Of a DNA stretch of 64,000 bases, positions 1-11,462 are shown piece after piece. The stretch is taken from positions 29,748,664-29,812,663 of the forward strand of contig BRKX01000006.1 in NCBI GenBank assembly GCA_026008535.1. Direction: 5' to 3'. The DNA is from Perilla frutescens (lineage: Eukaryota > Streptophyta > Magnoliopsida > Lamiales > Lamiaceae). Numbering within the stretch: the first letter of the stretch is position 1; the number at the start of each line of letters is the position of its first letter. The notes under the pieces are model-generated. The model searched no databases. It saw only the letters and a program-made list of their open reading frames with translations, and was not told the origin of the DNA. A program made the translations under genes and the position numbers.

Positions 1-1438
1 CTTCAATGAACAGCGAGAAAAAAATGAGTTCCATTTTTTTCGGTCCACTGATCGCTGTGTAGCCAGCGGCCGCTGGGTTTCATTTTTTTCTAGGTCCACC
101 GATCGTTGTGTTCCATCGAGCGCTCGAAAAAACGATTTCAAATCCATTGAAATCATCCAAAATCGATCTGAAATCCATACACAAAATCCGTCGGAGTTGG
201 GAGACTCCATGTGGAGTCTATGGATTTATAAAATTCATAGATTTTTTAAAATCCAACAAAATCCATTAAAATCTCAATCCAATACACCGTCTAAGAGTAT
301 GAGAACGATAAAGAAGGCCTGTTTCTGCATATTACATTTTTATTTCTCAGCATTAACGGCATCTGCATTCTTCTACAGGGGTTTGCTCAAGGAAACCGTG
401 GACACCAGTGATTACTACTACACGTTAGTGATTACTTTGGAATACCTTATTTATGTCCACTGGAGTTTCTCCCTTGAATAATAAATTTGACGAAGGCCAA
501 TTTAAATTCCATTGATCATATATGGTCCACATTTTTTCAGTGGATATGCTTAATGCAATCTTCAAGTTCATTGTTAGTTATTGAGTTTTTACAAGTACAT
601 GATAAAAAAAAAAGTTTGTTTTGTAGGCTTAATTGGTGTCGGAAAAAGGAAGCCAGAAGCATTCTTAACTGGCTGAAAAGATACATTTGCTTCTGCATCA
701 CTCCAGGTTTTAGTCACTGCAAGGAACATCTAAGAAGTGTCTTAATTGCTCCTGATCTAGTTCTGAAATAGTTGCTGAAGATAACATGGTATGTTATGAT
801 TTAAGCCAAGTCGGCCAATAAATCTGATGCCCCCTTTTGTTGATGCTTCTAAGTGTTTCTGGACAAAAGAAAATCCTTTATGTATATTGCAATTGTTTCG
901 GTCCTTCTTTATTTAAACTTTTGGTGTAAAATTGATTCAACTATCATGATGGCAGTTTCAGTTTTAGAATTGCCAGCGGGAATGATCTTCCAAAATTCAT
1001 TGCAGATGAAGTTGTCAAATTGGTCTGTGTGAAACTAAGATTGAACTGCACTAGGTTCGAAAATCATGGACTTTGCAGTGACTTTCTTATATTCTTTGTC
1101 TCATGGTTATCTCGTGGCCTTGCTCCTCTCTTTGTTGCTATTTGTCTCATGTATGTGCTCAAGTTCAATGACCAGGAATCGTGTGTGTGCGCATGTGTGT
1201 GTTTGTTCATACATAAAATTTTTATTTTGAATTTTTGGAAGCGCTTTGGTTAGATGACACAGCAAAAGTTCATTGTTTTGGAGCACTAAAATCTTTGAAC
1301 ATTTGACTTCAGATACTCAATTAAATATCTAGTTACATTGATTCCCCCAATAAATTGTCTAGGAAAGGAATTATCTATCGGTGATTTAGAATAATGAAAT
1401 TTTGTAACATTAGAAATACCAGGCATGAAGGGCCAGCA
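1..1438. other. Intergenic DNA, no supported gene
   Basis: No gene can be supported here. The short open frames have no recognisable domain and A+T-rich, intergenic-looking composition. A near-perfect palindrome (GACTCCA, two bases, TGGAGTC) lies at 203-218 within a stretch rich in repeated AATCCAT words (about 140-290), which may be a remnant of a small DNA transposon. The right end lies just downstream of the elongase gene, which is read from the other strand, so it should contain that gene's 3' UTR. Confidence 0.6.
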
Positions 1439-2803
1439 TTAGTGATCTGCTATGTCGGGGATTTGAATTGGGTACAAATGTATATTACTGGACCACGCGT
1501 TTCTCATGTTGTGATCGAGTTCTGATATGCACTCCCAGACGGCACTATTGCATTTGAAGCCGCTGCCGAATGCAATTTGCCACACCCGGTCGCCCTTTCT
1601 GATCCTGCCTTTTGCCTCCAGATAGCTCAGCTCGTACCAAACAGAAGAAGATGAAGTGTTCCCAAATCTATGGAGAGTCATCCTGGATGCTTCTACGTCC
1701 TCTTTGTTCAGTCTCAGCCTTTGCTCCACAGCATCGATGATTGCCCTTCCACCTGCATGTATGCAGAAATGCTCAAATGCCTTCTTGAAATTCGGTACGT
1801 ATATTTCCTTCTTCCTTTCATTCCAGAATTTTCCTTGAAAGATTGACCATCCATAGAGGAGCTGCTCAGAAAGTGGTAAACAAGAAGGGCCTAATTCGGT
1901 TATATTTGTTTTCAAGGCATTTGCCGCGACATGTAGGAGAGACCTTGATAGTGAAACACCTGCAGTGCCTTCGTTATCTGGTTGCTGGATGACGGAGTGG
2001 TATGACTGATCATCTGACCCCATGTGTGTTCTTAAGAGATACCGAAGTTTGTATTTGGCTCTTAACCTGTCCTGTTCCTTGTTTGACAACAAGACAGCGA
2101 CCCCTCCCATACGAAATAATGTATTGGCTAACAGCATCGACTTGATGCTACCAGTATAGCCACTAGGGGTCACTGCTTCCATGCTGAGAACCAGAGCCAG
2201 TGAGTTGCCTTGTGCTCTCAACAGGTCCTTTGCTAAATTAATGGCCACAAGTCCGGCGCTACATCCCATTCCACTGAGGCTGACGCTCTTGACATTGCAT
2301 CTGAACCCAAACTTGTTTATGATCATAGCTGCAATGGATGGTGTGGGACAGAAAATGCTGCAGTTGGTTACAAGAATATCGATATTTTCAGGATTGATGC
2401 TGTGCTTGTTGAGGAGGTCTTTTACGATTGTAAAAAGAACGGTTTCAGTTTCTTCTTGGGTGAAGCTCAAAGACTTATCAGGTGGGATTTGATGCACAGA
2501 AAGAGGAAGGCAGGCTTCACAACCGATGCCCGACCTTTCGATCATCTTAGTCTGGAAATCGATTGCTTCCCTTTCATGAGTTCCACATATTTCGAAGTGT
2601 TCTATGTAGTTGGCCGTTGTGGCCCGAAGATGAGGTGGTGGTAGATAGCAGGAAAAGTCTATAAGGTAAATGCGATGGAATTTTGAAGAAGAAAAGAAGT
2701 GAACAAGTAAGAGTGAGGCGATTGCGATAGCAATAGCAATAGCAATAGCTATTGCAGATTGAGAAAAGGCAAAAGGGGTGATAATGTTTGAAGTAATGGA
2801 CAT
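1439..2803 (-). CDS. KCS: 3-ketoacyl-CoA synthase (very-long-chain fatty acid elongase condensing enzyme)
   Basis: This uninterrupted 454-residue frame encodes a FAE1/KCS-type condensing enzyme. The family joins malonyl-CoA to a long-chain acyl-CoA in the endoplasmic-reticulum elongase complex, feeding wax, cutin and suberin synthesis. The thiolase-fold triad is visible: Cys181 in SGMGCSAG, His349 in FCIHAGG and Asn382 in HRFGNTSSSS. The Cys-His (168) and His-Asn (33) spacings equal those I recall for FAE1. The stretch SMLLANTLFRMGG and the C-terminal half recall the short KCS3/KCS12/KCS19 branch from memory, not from a search. A single N-terminal hydrophobic segment (about residues 17-36) contains an Ala-Ile dipeptide run encoded by a hexanucleotide repeat. 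The start at 2803 is the first ATG of the frame and gives a length near that branch's usual size. There is no intron, which is common for KCS genes. Function is inferred from intact residues; expression is unknown. Confidence 0.93.
   Translation of the reverse strand: MSITSNIITPFAFSQSAIAIAIAIAIAIASLLLVHFFSSSKFHRIYLIDFSCYLPPPHLRATTANYIEHFEICGTHEREAIDFQTKMIERSGIGCEACLPLSVHQIPPDKSLSFTQEETETVLFTIVKDLLNKHSINPENIDILVTNCSIFCPTPSIAAMIINKFGFRCNVKSVSLSGMGCSAGLVAINLAKDLLRAQGNSLALVLSMEAVTPSGYTGSIKSMLLANTLFRMGGVAVLLSNKEQDRLRAKYKLRYLLRTHMGSDDQSYHSVIQQPDNEGTAGVSLSRSLLHVAANALKTNITELGPSCLPLSEQLLYGWSIFQGKFWNERKKEIYVPNFKKAFEHFCIHAGGRAIIDAVEQRLRLNKEDVEASRMTLHRFGNTSSSSVWYELSYLEAKGRIRKGDRVWQIAFGSGFKCNSAVWECISELDHNMRNAWSSNIHLYPIQIPDIADH
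2717..2756 (-). repeat. Hexanucleotide microsatellite inside the KCS coding sequence
   Basis: On the plus strand the unit GCAATA/GCGATA repeats about six times. Read on the minus strand it encodes the Ala-Ile run at residues 17-29. Because the unit is six bases, copy-number changes keep the frame and only lengthen or shorten the hydrophobic N-terminal segment. Confidence 0.8.
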
Positions 2804-4381
2804 TTTTTTTAGATGCTGATTCTTAATTTCCTACAGGTTGATCAACTACTCTGATCATTGGCCTTCTGTTATAAATTTGTTGACGGAAATGGGATTCCTA
2901 CTCTGATCATGAATATTTCATGTGGAGTTTGTTTAGCATGCATTTTTGGCTTCTTGTCTAGTTAAATTATGCGTGGGTTTTTCAAGTGTGGTTACGGAGC
3001 GCGGGTTACCATCGATATTCAACAAAAAAATAAGTTGTTGCTTATATGCATCCAATATTGAATAATTATTCCATATGATATTTATAGTATTGATTTGGCC
3101 TTTTTAAGGGCACTAGCAGAAAAACAACGTGTGTTGCTTGTAGAGCTGTTGTTTGGGCCGGGTTGGCTCGCCCTAAGCTAATTGAGCTGCTGTTAAAAAA
3201 AAAAAAAAAAACCTCAGTTCGGCTTGAAAATTTTCGGCCAGCTATTTGGAGGCCCGAAACAACAGCCCGAAAAGTGAGTTTTTATTTGGTTGATCTTGGG
3301 CTCATGCTTAAATTTTATGGTTTGGATATGACGCGAACCCATGGGCTAATGTATTTTTCTGAGTCGGGACAGTATTTTTTCAGGCCTATTAAATCAAATT
3401 CCACCTTGACCCAATATTGACTTGAGTCGAGCCACTTTTGACACTTTTAGAGTTTGGAACACCAGCTATAATTAGACATTGATCAATATAGCATGCACTA
3501 GTTATAATTGAGTTTTAAAATTTACATTAAAGTCATGGCTCAGCATGGCCCAAAATCTGGAGCCTGGCCACTTAATTTTGACACATTCAGTTGCATGTAT
3601 TCTTAACCAATGTAGTATGCACTTTTTAGCATTGAAAAAAAAAGGAAATTGTATTTCTAGAAAATATTTTGCAAATCAAAGACCAGAATTCTCTACCGTG
3701 GAGAGAGGCAGATCACACCCTGTTGTAGTATTGTGCCCAGAAATACTGACTTTCCTTTTATATTAAGAAGTTTTGGCACAATTTTTATTTTGTTCTTCTA
3801 ATTTTGGTAGAAAATTAAAATATTATAAAATCGAATGATGAAACAATTAATTCTGATTAAAAATGATAAATTTAAATTTAAAACTAAAAATATAAAATCT
3901 AATTATGAAATTATATATCTATTATTTACAAATTATATAATAACCATAAACATCTATCACATGTATTCATGTAAAATAAAAAACAAAATCTTTTTTTAGA
4001 TGAAGAATTGCATATTCTAATTTATTTTTAGCCATGATGAATTTGTATACTACTAAAAAATTTAATCTAAAAATAAAAATTGTGATATTAATGAAACGTT
4101 TTAAAACGATGTCAAATTGCAAACCTATCAAATGCACAAAATTATTGGAAATTATGCCTCGAAATTGTTAAATATACTTGAAACTTAATTTTTACCTATA
4201 ACTTATTAATTCACATTATTTGATATCATTAACGCGAATATTGGTAAACTAAGATAGATATAAAAAATTAGCAAAATATTACATAATACAATATGAATTA
4301 CAAATAGCAATGATTTCACCCGCAAATCAATCTACAATCTCGTTAGCTTATTCTATTTACGTGGTTTGACAAAAACTTGTA
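2804..4381. other. Intergenic DNA upstream of KCS, no supported gene
   Basis: The first few hundred bases should hold the KCS promoter, since that gene reads leftward. A TATA-like word (TTTATAA on the minus strand, near 2870) lies about 65 bases before the ATG, which is only weak support. A run of 17 A at about 3195-3211 follows a short G+C-richer stretch and might be the tail of an old retroposon, but no SINE or LINE body is recognisable. From 3780 on the sequence is very A+T-rich and featureless. Confidence 0.5.
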
Positions 4382-4623
4382 TGAGACGGTCTCATACATG
4401 AGACGGATCAATACATGTGAGTTAATGATACTTCACCTATAAATAATGATACTTCACCCATAAATAATGATACATGTGAATTAATGATACTTCACCCATA
4501 AGTAAATGATATTCACATGTCGGTATAAATAATGATACTCACATGTGAGTTAATGATACTTCACCCATAAATAATAATCCTCGCATGTGAGTATTGATCC
4601 GTCTCATGTATGAGACGGTCTCA
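4382..4623. mobile_element. MITE-like element with palindromic terminal inverted repeats
   Basis: The 242-bp segment begins with TGAGACGGTCTCATACATG and ends with its reverse complement. The terminal inverted repeats match over 33 bases with one mismatch, which falls at the centre of the internal palindrome GAGAC-G/C-GTCTC. The body consists of about five imperfect copies of a roughly 21-base unit containing AATGATACTTCACCCATAAA. There is no coding capacity. No unambiguous target-site duplication was found, so the superfamily is not assigned. Confidence 0.75.
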
Positions 4624-5523
4624 CCCAAATCTGCCCCATGTGGTTTTGCTTGTAGTTTAAATGTATAATGTATTATCTGTCAAAATAGATGATATTCACT
4701 AAATCTCATATATCAATTTTATTAATTCTTCTATACATCATAATTGGGTAATATAACGACTATCCAAATTAAAACACATTGATCAAGATTAATTTGTGTT
4801 AATGGCAAGACTGATTATTTAAATTTTCACTTTGTCTTTTACTTAACTGTATGAGCTGCCAACTTGTAAGGACTAGAAAAACAATGTGGTGATAGTTTTT
4901 ATGATTTGCACAAAATAAGTCATACTTAAATATTTAATCACTGATAAAAAACTTGTGTAGATAATACACACACACACACGGAATGGTTCAAATGAGAACT
5001 CTTTCCCTATGTGGGAACTAGGAACTCATCCTATCCCTTTTTTGGCCCAGATTAAAACAGGTTAAATGGATGGGGCGGTGGCAAACTTGTACTTTTTGGC
5101 AAGTTTGATTAAGGGGAGGGTGATATAGTAATTCAATAATTCTTTTGCAAGTTATGTTTTTGTTTCCATCTTCATCCTTCCGCTTTTTACGTGAAAATCT
5201 TTCCTTAATCTCTTCTTCGATCGTTTCCATCTTCACCATTCCGTCTTTTCTGGCGAAGATCTCCTTTTAGATCGCGTTTTTTTATTTCTCAACTTTTTTT
5301 ATTTCTATCATTATCTTTTTATCATGAAGTATCTACATCTGTGTTTTTATGGCGACTATGGGTATGTAATTTATTTTGCAATGTTTGATTCAGTTTGGAA
5401 TTTTAGTGTCGATTAATTTCGCAACTTGTTGTATATGGATTGATTTTCTAGTTTGTTCTATTGGAGTTTGTTGAGTGCTGTCTGACATTGCTGCTCTATG
5501 TTGAACTTAATGTCATACAGACT
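4624..5523. other. A+T-rich intergenic DNA
   Basis: No gene is supported. An (AC)7 microsatellite lies at 4966-4979. A frame at 5018-5239 (minus) is lysine/glutamate-rich low-complexity sequence without a domain. Confidence 0.5.
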
Positions 5524-5777
5524 TCCTACGACATTGTCTGTAACATTCGTCATGACTAATCTTATCCTTTCCTAGATTTTATGATTTATTATTTTTAAAA
5601 AATTATAATTATTTTGTATATCTTAAATCATATATATCCACGAAATTTATTCCTACGACATTGTCTGTAACATTCGTCGTGACTAATCTTATCCTTTCCT
5701 AGATTTTAGGATTTATTATTTTTAGTAAATTATAATTATTTTGTATATCTTAAATCATATATATCCACGAAATTTAT
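5524..5777. repeat. Tandem duplication of 127 bp
   Basis: The block starting TCCTACGACATTGTCTG at 5524 is repeated directly at 5651. The second copy ends near 5777. The two copies differ at only a few positions (for example CGTCATG versus CGTCGTG), suggesting a recent local duplication in non-coding A+T-rich DNA. Confidence 0.85.
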
Positions 5778-6749
5778 ATTTCAAATAAATGGATATATAT
5801 GATTGATATATTAATATTTAAATAGAGTTTGATTAAGTCAAACTTTATCTCCTATTTTTTAGGTCTTTTGTTATCCTTTATTTAACGGTTTTTTTTTTAA
5901 AAAATGACTTGCTGGAATTATAGGAAAATGGTGAAGAATGTGGGTTACTCTTCCAGCCACAACAAGGACCGGGTTTTCTCCAATCCATGAAAGTGGTGTC
6001 AGTTATTTCAACACATGTTTGAAGAGATGACATGACCTTCAACCGATTCAAGTGAACAGTGCATATAAGGAGCATGATTCACATCTGAAGAGGTTATTCG
6101 AGCATAGAAGATATCACCCATGTGAGTGAGAAGATCAAGAGCTCGAATCACAAACTTTGCAACTTGATTTCTATCGATTTCTTCTTTCTCTTTTCGTGTT
6201 TTCTTTATTCAACCAATTCATGTGAAAAGGTTGTTCAATTTAGATTAGATAGAAGATATCTATGATTAGGAATCATTGTTGGTTTGTAATCAAATTAACT
6301 GGTATGTTAATTTGAAGTTTTGAATTCAATTTAGTGATAGACTAGATTATGATTCATGTATCTTTGTTAATGTGTCAAGAACACAATGTCTGACATCATC
6401 AATTAAACTATTGTGTTGGCTCATGGTAGCTTAATTTCACCTTGTGGCAATCACATGCATGTTGTGTGTGATTTAAAATTAATTTTCGTGTAAATTGTTC
6501 TTTAAATTCCTGCTGCGTGTTGAAGGCATAATGTTTAACACTAGCTTTAACATCAACTCTAATTTTTGCACACTGACATTTTTCACAAGCTGTTTTATGC
6601 TTGTGTTTTAAAGATATTTTCGTGCAAACTATTTTATAAATTCATGTGACAATGTTGTCGGTAATGTGAGTAACATTGACTACAAAATTGTGTATAACAT
6701 TGCACATGATTTTGTTTTCACAGTATTTGAGGCAACGGATTCTAACAAG

Positions 6750-6761
6750 TGGTATTAGAGC
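6750..6761 (+). other. Primer-binding site, initiator Met tRNA type
   Basis: TGGTATTAGAGC matches the plant initiator-Met tRNA 3' end at 11 of 12 positions and follows an LTR-like end (CTAACA) after two bases, the standard plant Copia arrangement. Confidence 0.75.
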
Positions 6762-7899
6762 CGGTACTTGACACACTAAGTGTTTCACACACGATCCAAA
6801 TTTGTATTTATAATTTTCGGTATCAACTCAACACAACAATTACTTTAGACCACACCCGCAATTGGGCAGGGTCAATTATAGACGTGATGAGCTAACCCGA
6901 GTCGATCTCTCAAGGAAGGCTTAGTACCTTAAGGGCTATAGATGCAACGTGCTAAAATGATGAAAATAAACCTAAACATTCTAAGCATGTGATTGATGGT
7001 AATTTAAACTACGAATTGAAATTAGCAAGTAAATAAGATAATGCAAATGATAACGATAAGAATAAGATTGAGGAAAATAGAATGATAGAGGTATTAGGGT
7101 GTAGATTCTCTCAATGGTTTATCACTATGCTTTGTTCAAGTTGGTAATGTTAATCTTACACATACAATAGACCCTCTCAATTGGTTTAACTTCAATTACT
7201 GTCACCGTCTATCCATTAAACCTCTTTTAGCTATATCATACGAGCAAGATTAACATATTAGGCTTAGGAACCCGATCCACCTAACGTCGAAGGAACCAAT
7301 TTCGAGATTTAGAATCACAATCAAGTTTTCTCTAAATCTTAGCAATGCTCGAGTAGTGATCTATTACCCTAACATAATAAGGACGATTCCAACAACAACA
7401 ACCAACAAGAATAAGCATAGATGAAAACCAAATCGATCCTCTACCCCCTAATAGAGAGATTAGCCACTAACCATACTCAAAACAACACAAATATTATAAA
7501 AGATCGTCATCTCATAATCAAATGCAAATAACATAAGCTTCTACAATATTCAATATCCTTCAAGAAGTTTGGGACAAACCCCCACAAACCATCCAAGAAA
7601 TAGAAAGAAAATACCAAAAGTAAACCTCCTAACGAGCTTAGCTTCTGCGGATGGCTCGAAGTCGGTTTCCTTCTCGTCTCATCTTCTTCTTCCTTGTCTT
7701 GTTTTCTTTTTCTTCTTTTTCTCCTCTTCCCTTGAGTGGTGGTGAAAATGGTGAAGGTGGTGAACGAAAAATGGTAGAGATGGTAGAAGGTGTGCGTAGA
7801 GAAAAATGGAGGTGGAGAGAAATGGAGAGGATGAAGTGAAGTGGAGTGTGTGTGTGTATGATTGTTGGTGAATCCCCACAAATCTATATGAGCTAATGC

Positions 7900-7902
<3 letters not shown>

Positions 7903-7935
<33 letters not shown>
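7903..7935. repeat. (GA)n microsatellite
   Basis: About 16 GA units in an uninterrupted run. It generates a serine/leucine-repeat frame on the minus strand, which is not a gene. Confidence 0.95.
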
Positions 7936-7939
<4 letters not shown>

Positions 7940-8159
7940 TGAGTATGGTGGGAGGTATGGTAAGAGAAAAGGTGATGGTAAGGGAACATTAATTATGAGA
8001 GGAATTTGTGGAAGATTTTGTGGAACAAAAATCCAAAGCTAGAGTTAGGTTGAATTAATCTCTATTCCCCTATTACTTAGATTAGAGTGGCCCAAAAGTG
8101 TAATATCCAAAATGCAACAAGGAGGAAGGTTGAAGGATATGCCCTTTGGTGCAAAATGG

Positions 8160-8395
8160 TGAAAAAGAGGCGAGAGCCGAGTGCAAGGCAGGGCAAGTCG
8201 GGCGAAACAGGGCATCTCGCACGTCGACGGGATGCTGCGCGCCCGCGGGGTGCAGGGTACCAGCGCGCCCGCGGAGCAGTGCGTGCCCGCAGGGTGCCTT
8301 CGCCGAGAGCACCCTCGCGCGGTCGCTGGGTTCGCGCGGCCGTAGGGCCTTATTGCGCTGCCGCTCAGTTTGCGCGGCCGCGTGGTCCTTGGGTA
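8160..8395. repeat. G+C-rich module of imperfect short repeats
   Basis: In otherwise A+T-rich DNA, this stretch is made of variants of GCGCGCCCGCGGGGTGC and CTCGCGCGGTCGCTGGG at roughly 15-20 base intervals. A closely similar piece (GCCGAGAGC followed by CACCTCGCGCAGTCGCG) occurs at about 14906-14935 in an unrelated solo LTR. Confidence 0.7.
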
Positions 8396-8649
8396 CTTCT
8401 TTCGGGTTTATCTCTTCGGTTCTCGTCTTCGCTCCTCGTCACCTTATTACATGAAAATCCAGATTATACGAACAAAAGCTCAAGTTTTTTCAAAACTTGG
8501 CATATTCCACCATAAGAGCAACAAGTGAAGAAAATCACACGAAATCTAGAAATAAACAAGATAAAAGGTACTAGGAGATACTAATAAAACATGCAAAATC
8601 ATGCAATAAAACAACATAAATAAACACCAAACACTAAGTATTCGATCCG

Positions 8650-9000
8650 ATGTTGCTTATATACTGTGTTGATTTTTTTACTGTGATGGATGTTTCCATT
8701 TATCAATGTCGTCCACCAGTTTTTAGTTTTCTTGAAACAAATTATGCCTTATGGAAGACACAAATGCGTATGTACATCAAATCTATTGATGAACGTGCAT
8801 GGATGACAGTTTTGAAGGAATGGTCTATTCCAAAAGAAACAAATGAAGCTGGAGAAGTCGTGAACAAGGTTAAAAGTCGATGAAGTGTTGAAGAACAAAC
8901 CGTTTCAAACTTCCACTCTAAGGCTCTTAATGCTAGTTTTGTTTGTGTTGACGTTTCTTGTTTCAAAATGATCTCATAGTGTACTACAGCCAAGCATGTA
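8650..9000 (+). pseudogene. Copia gag fragment (UBN2/DUF4219 type)
   Basis: The frame from 8650 contains RPPVF, then NYALWKTQMRMYIKSIDERAW, the recognisable start of the Copia gag domain in which an (F/Y)xxWKxxM core precedes an acidic, aromatic segment. It stops at 8881-8883 after 77 codons, whereas an intact gag needs several hundred. Downstream reading switches frame. In the family gag forms the virus-like particle; this copy cannot. The frame continues degraded to the zinc knuckle at 9587. Confidence 0.75.
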
Positions 9001-9559
9001 TAGGATATTCTTCAAGAACATTTTGAAGGATATATAGGCGTACGACATAAAGTAGTTGCAGTTCAAGGAGCATCATCATCATCAATATTTGAACCAGCAT
9101 CACCTCCATCAACTGAAGGTGTAATGTTTTCTAGTCCGCTCAAACTTGTAATCTCCAGTGAAGCTTCTTGTCTAATTGATACTGATATCGACATCAATGT
9201 GAAGAAAATTGTGAACAAGAAGAAAATAAATGACAAAGTCCATGTTCAACCAACTAGAACGTCAAAGTGACGAATTTAGAAGTGATTCTGAAGGAAAAAT
9301 GAGGAGTTGATTTCGGTCAAGGAACAACTCAAAAATACTTCTCAATCTCTTGAGATGTTGAAGAGAGTACCTTCCACACCCACCAAGGTATTTTCCATTG
9401 ATAAAATCGATAGATTCGGGCTTGAGCAAGTTAAATCTTCTACCACAATATTTCCTAATGATTTGAATGAAAATTTTAAGTATACTTCTTTTGATAAAGG
9501 AAATTGCATGAACTTGAGCAAGTTCATGTCACACAAATTCTCATGAACTTGATAAACCT

Positions 9560-9847
9560 ATGATTGGAAAGAGGAATTTTGTGTGTCATTATTGTTTTTC
9601 TCCTGGTCACATTAAGCCTTTTTGTTATAAATTGCATGATGCTGCTGGAAAAATGTCGGCCAGAATGTCTTCCAATATTAGATCCAATATCCTTAGAAAA
9701 CGTAAAAGTTTGAATCTCCAATGGGTGAGGAAATCTGATTTGAAATGTGTATCAACTGAAAAACAATCAGTTGGAATTTTCAGCAAAGCTCTTGATATTG
9801 AGAGAGTTTCAAGCTTTCAGAAATCTCTCAATGCATTTGTGTTGTAG
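9560..9847 (+). pseudogene. Copia gag C-terminal fragment with CCHC zinc knuckle
   Basis: The frame holds CHYCFSPGHIKPFC, a full CX2CX4HX4C retroviral-type zinc knuckle that binds genomic RNA in functional gag proteins. It has the same orientation as the gag fragment upstream but is separated from it by stops. What follows is degraded, ending at 9847. Confidence 0.75.
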
Positions 9848-10328
9848 TGTTTGTTTTATCGATATTGGGGAAAATGTTGAAAATCCTGAACCCAACATTT
9901 GTTTTATTTTTATTTTTTTTTTGGCATTCTCATGGGTTCTATTATTTTTATATGCTGTCTCATGCATTCTATTTGTGTAAATTGAGTCTGACATATGAGC
10001 ACATATGATTGTTTTTTTAGCACATGGTTGTCATGGGTATATTGGTCACTAAGAGCATGAATAAAAAAAATTATTATTTTCCTCCTTGTAGTTGATGATT
10101 TTTCCTGAGTTTCTAAGGTTGATTTCCTGCATGAATTTTTTTTTAAGTATTTAAAGCTTTCAAGAAACTCTTCTTGATCTTGAGTTTTCAATTTTGTACT
10201 AGTGTTTCTTGTATTTTAACTAACCATGATAGAAAATTCAAGAATGCTAATTGTGCTGGTGTCTATGCAAAGAAGGGAAAAATCTGACACTACAGGAGAT
10301 GTCGTAGTCCAAAAGGTTACTGAAAAAG

Positions 10329-10700
10329 TTGTGTTATGTACTGATGTTCTCACACTGGATATCACATTGGAAACATGGTTTTTCTTTGTGGAAAATAAAT
10401 GAGAGTTTGAAACAGAGAAAGCAAAACTTCAAATACTTTCATGTATTTGGATATGCTTGCTTTGTTGTGAATGATTATGAGATGTCAATCAGAGTGTTGA
10501 CCTTGTTCTCTGTTAATGCAAATGCGATTGAAATGTGAAAGAACCTGGTCTAACACTTTTGCACCATACACATTGACATATGTCATCACTTTATCCGAGA
10601 TTTGGTGAACAAAGGTATCATTCGCAATGGATATATATCATCTGAAAAATTGAATGAAGATATCTTTATAAAGGCCCATGTTGTTTTCTAGAGATTCTAT
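10329..10700 (+). pseudogene. Copia integrase C-terminal and RNase H scraps
   Basis: Residues KQNFKYFHVFGYACFVVND match the conserved KYFHVFG box after the Copia integrase core. Immediately downstream, another frame (about 10556-10690) reads HIDICHHFIRDLVNKGII, the terminal RNase H region. The juxtaposition means reverse transcriptase and most of integrase and RNase H have been deleted between them. Confidence 0.7.
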
Positions 10701-11462
10701 TCTTTATGAAAATCTCCTAGTTTGTGTTATGTAATCTCTGCATAGTTGATGTTGGACTCTGTGTCATGTCTATTCTGTCCAACATCTGTATTTTTTTTTT
10801 CATATGCATGTTGCATTTTGTTTAATCTTAGATATTTATTTCAGTTGTACGTTGATCGTGTTTAATGTCTCAATGATCAGTCTTTCTTTAGAGAAATGTC
10901 CATGGTATAAACCTATAATGATGAATAGTTTGCCTTGATATAAAACTACGAGCACAAGAGTGAGGCTTGGATGTTATAGATCATGTGCACTCTCCTGAAA
11001 ATGTACGATTAGCACTTAGTAACTTGGGTCACAGCGTTCGCGGCAATGATGCACTCAAGTAAAATGGTGGTAAGGTAATAAACCTTACATTTTCGATCAA
11101 TTTCTATCGAAAAACATGGCGTTCAATACGACAGTTTATTCTGTTCAAAAAGAGGTAAGAAATTGATCTCTTCTTTCATCATTGAAATTTGTGGACCGTG
11201 CTTCAACTGATGTTCATTGAGATGTTATTCCCGAAATTAGTGCTTCTGAAATTTATATCTATATTAAATTGCATGATTGTCTTTTTAGTTTATAGTTATG
11301 CATTTGTTTATTTTTCTTGTGTGTATGTTTGGCCTTACAAGATATGGTGCTTTTTAGATTACTAAGGATATATAGATAATACTTGAGTTCTACCTCTTAT
11401 TGGATAAAGGGGAGTCAGTTGATGTGAAAGTGTTTCTTCTCTAAAAGCTTCACAGAGTTAGA
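10700..11462. other. Non-coding remainder of the decayed Copia element
   Basis: No frame of interest. TGTTGGAC at about 10749 and GTCCAACA at about 10776 form a short inverted pair resembling Copia LTR termini, but only about 35 bases lie between, so no LTR is called. Confidence 0.4.

Larger units (their letters stand above)
6769..8637 (-). mobile_element. Probable solo LTR inserted between PBS and gag of the Copia element
   Basis: This block separates the Copia PBS from its gag and has no retroelement coding sequence. It starts TGACACACTAAG on the plus strand. Read on the minus strand it resembles a long LTR: a CT-microsatellite and pyrimidine-rich promoter-like part around 7900, then a long non-coding leader ending GTGTGTCA. 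Flanking GTACT (6764-6768) and GTATT (8638-8642) could be an imperfect target duplication, but the right end does not finish in CA. It contains a (GA)n run at about 7903-7935 and a G+C-rich module at about 8160-8395. The low-complexity frames inside it are not considered genes. Confidence 0.45.

Noticed and set aside
197..771. Two 94-codon plus-strand frames near the left edge
   Set aside because: A+T-rich, no domain, no supporting start context, typical chance frames.
1656..2644. Open frames on the plus strand opposite the KCS gene
   Set aside because: They are antisense shadows of a clearly coding minus-strand gene.
7507..7989. 160-codon frame on the minus strand
   Set aside because: It is produced by the (GA)n run and purine/pyrimidine-rich LTR sequence; composition is Ser/Leu, His/Thr and Lys/Glu repeats with no domain.
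8087..8515. 142-codon Arg/Ala/Pro-rich frame
   Set aside because: It follows from the G+C-rich repeat module, where stops are rare in all frames; overlapping frames of similar length exist on both strands.
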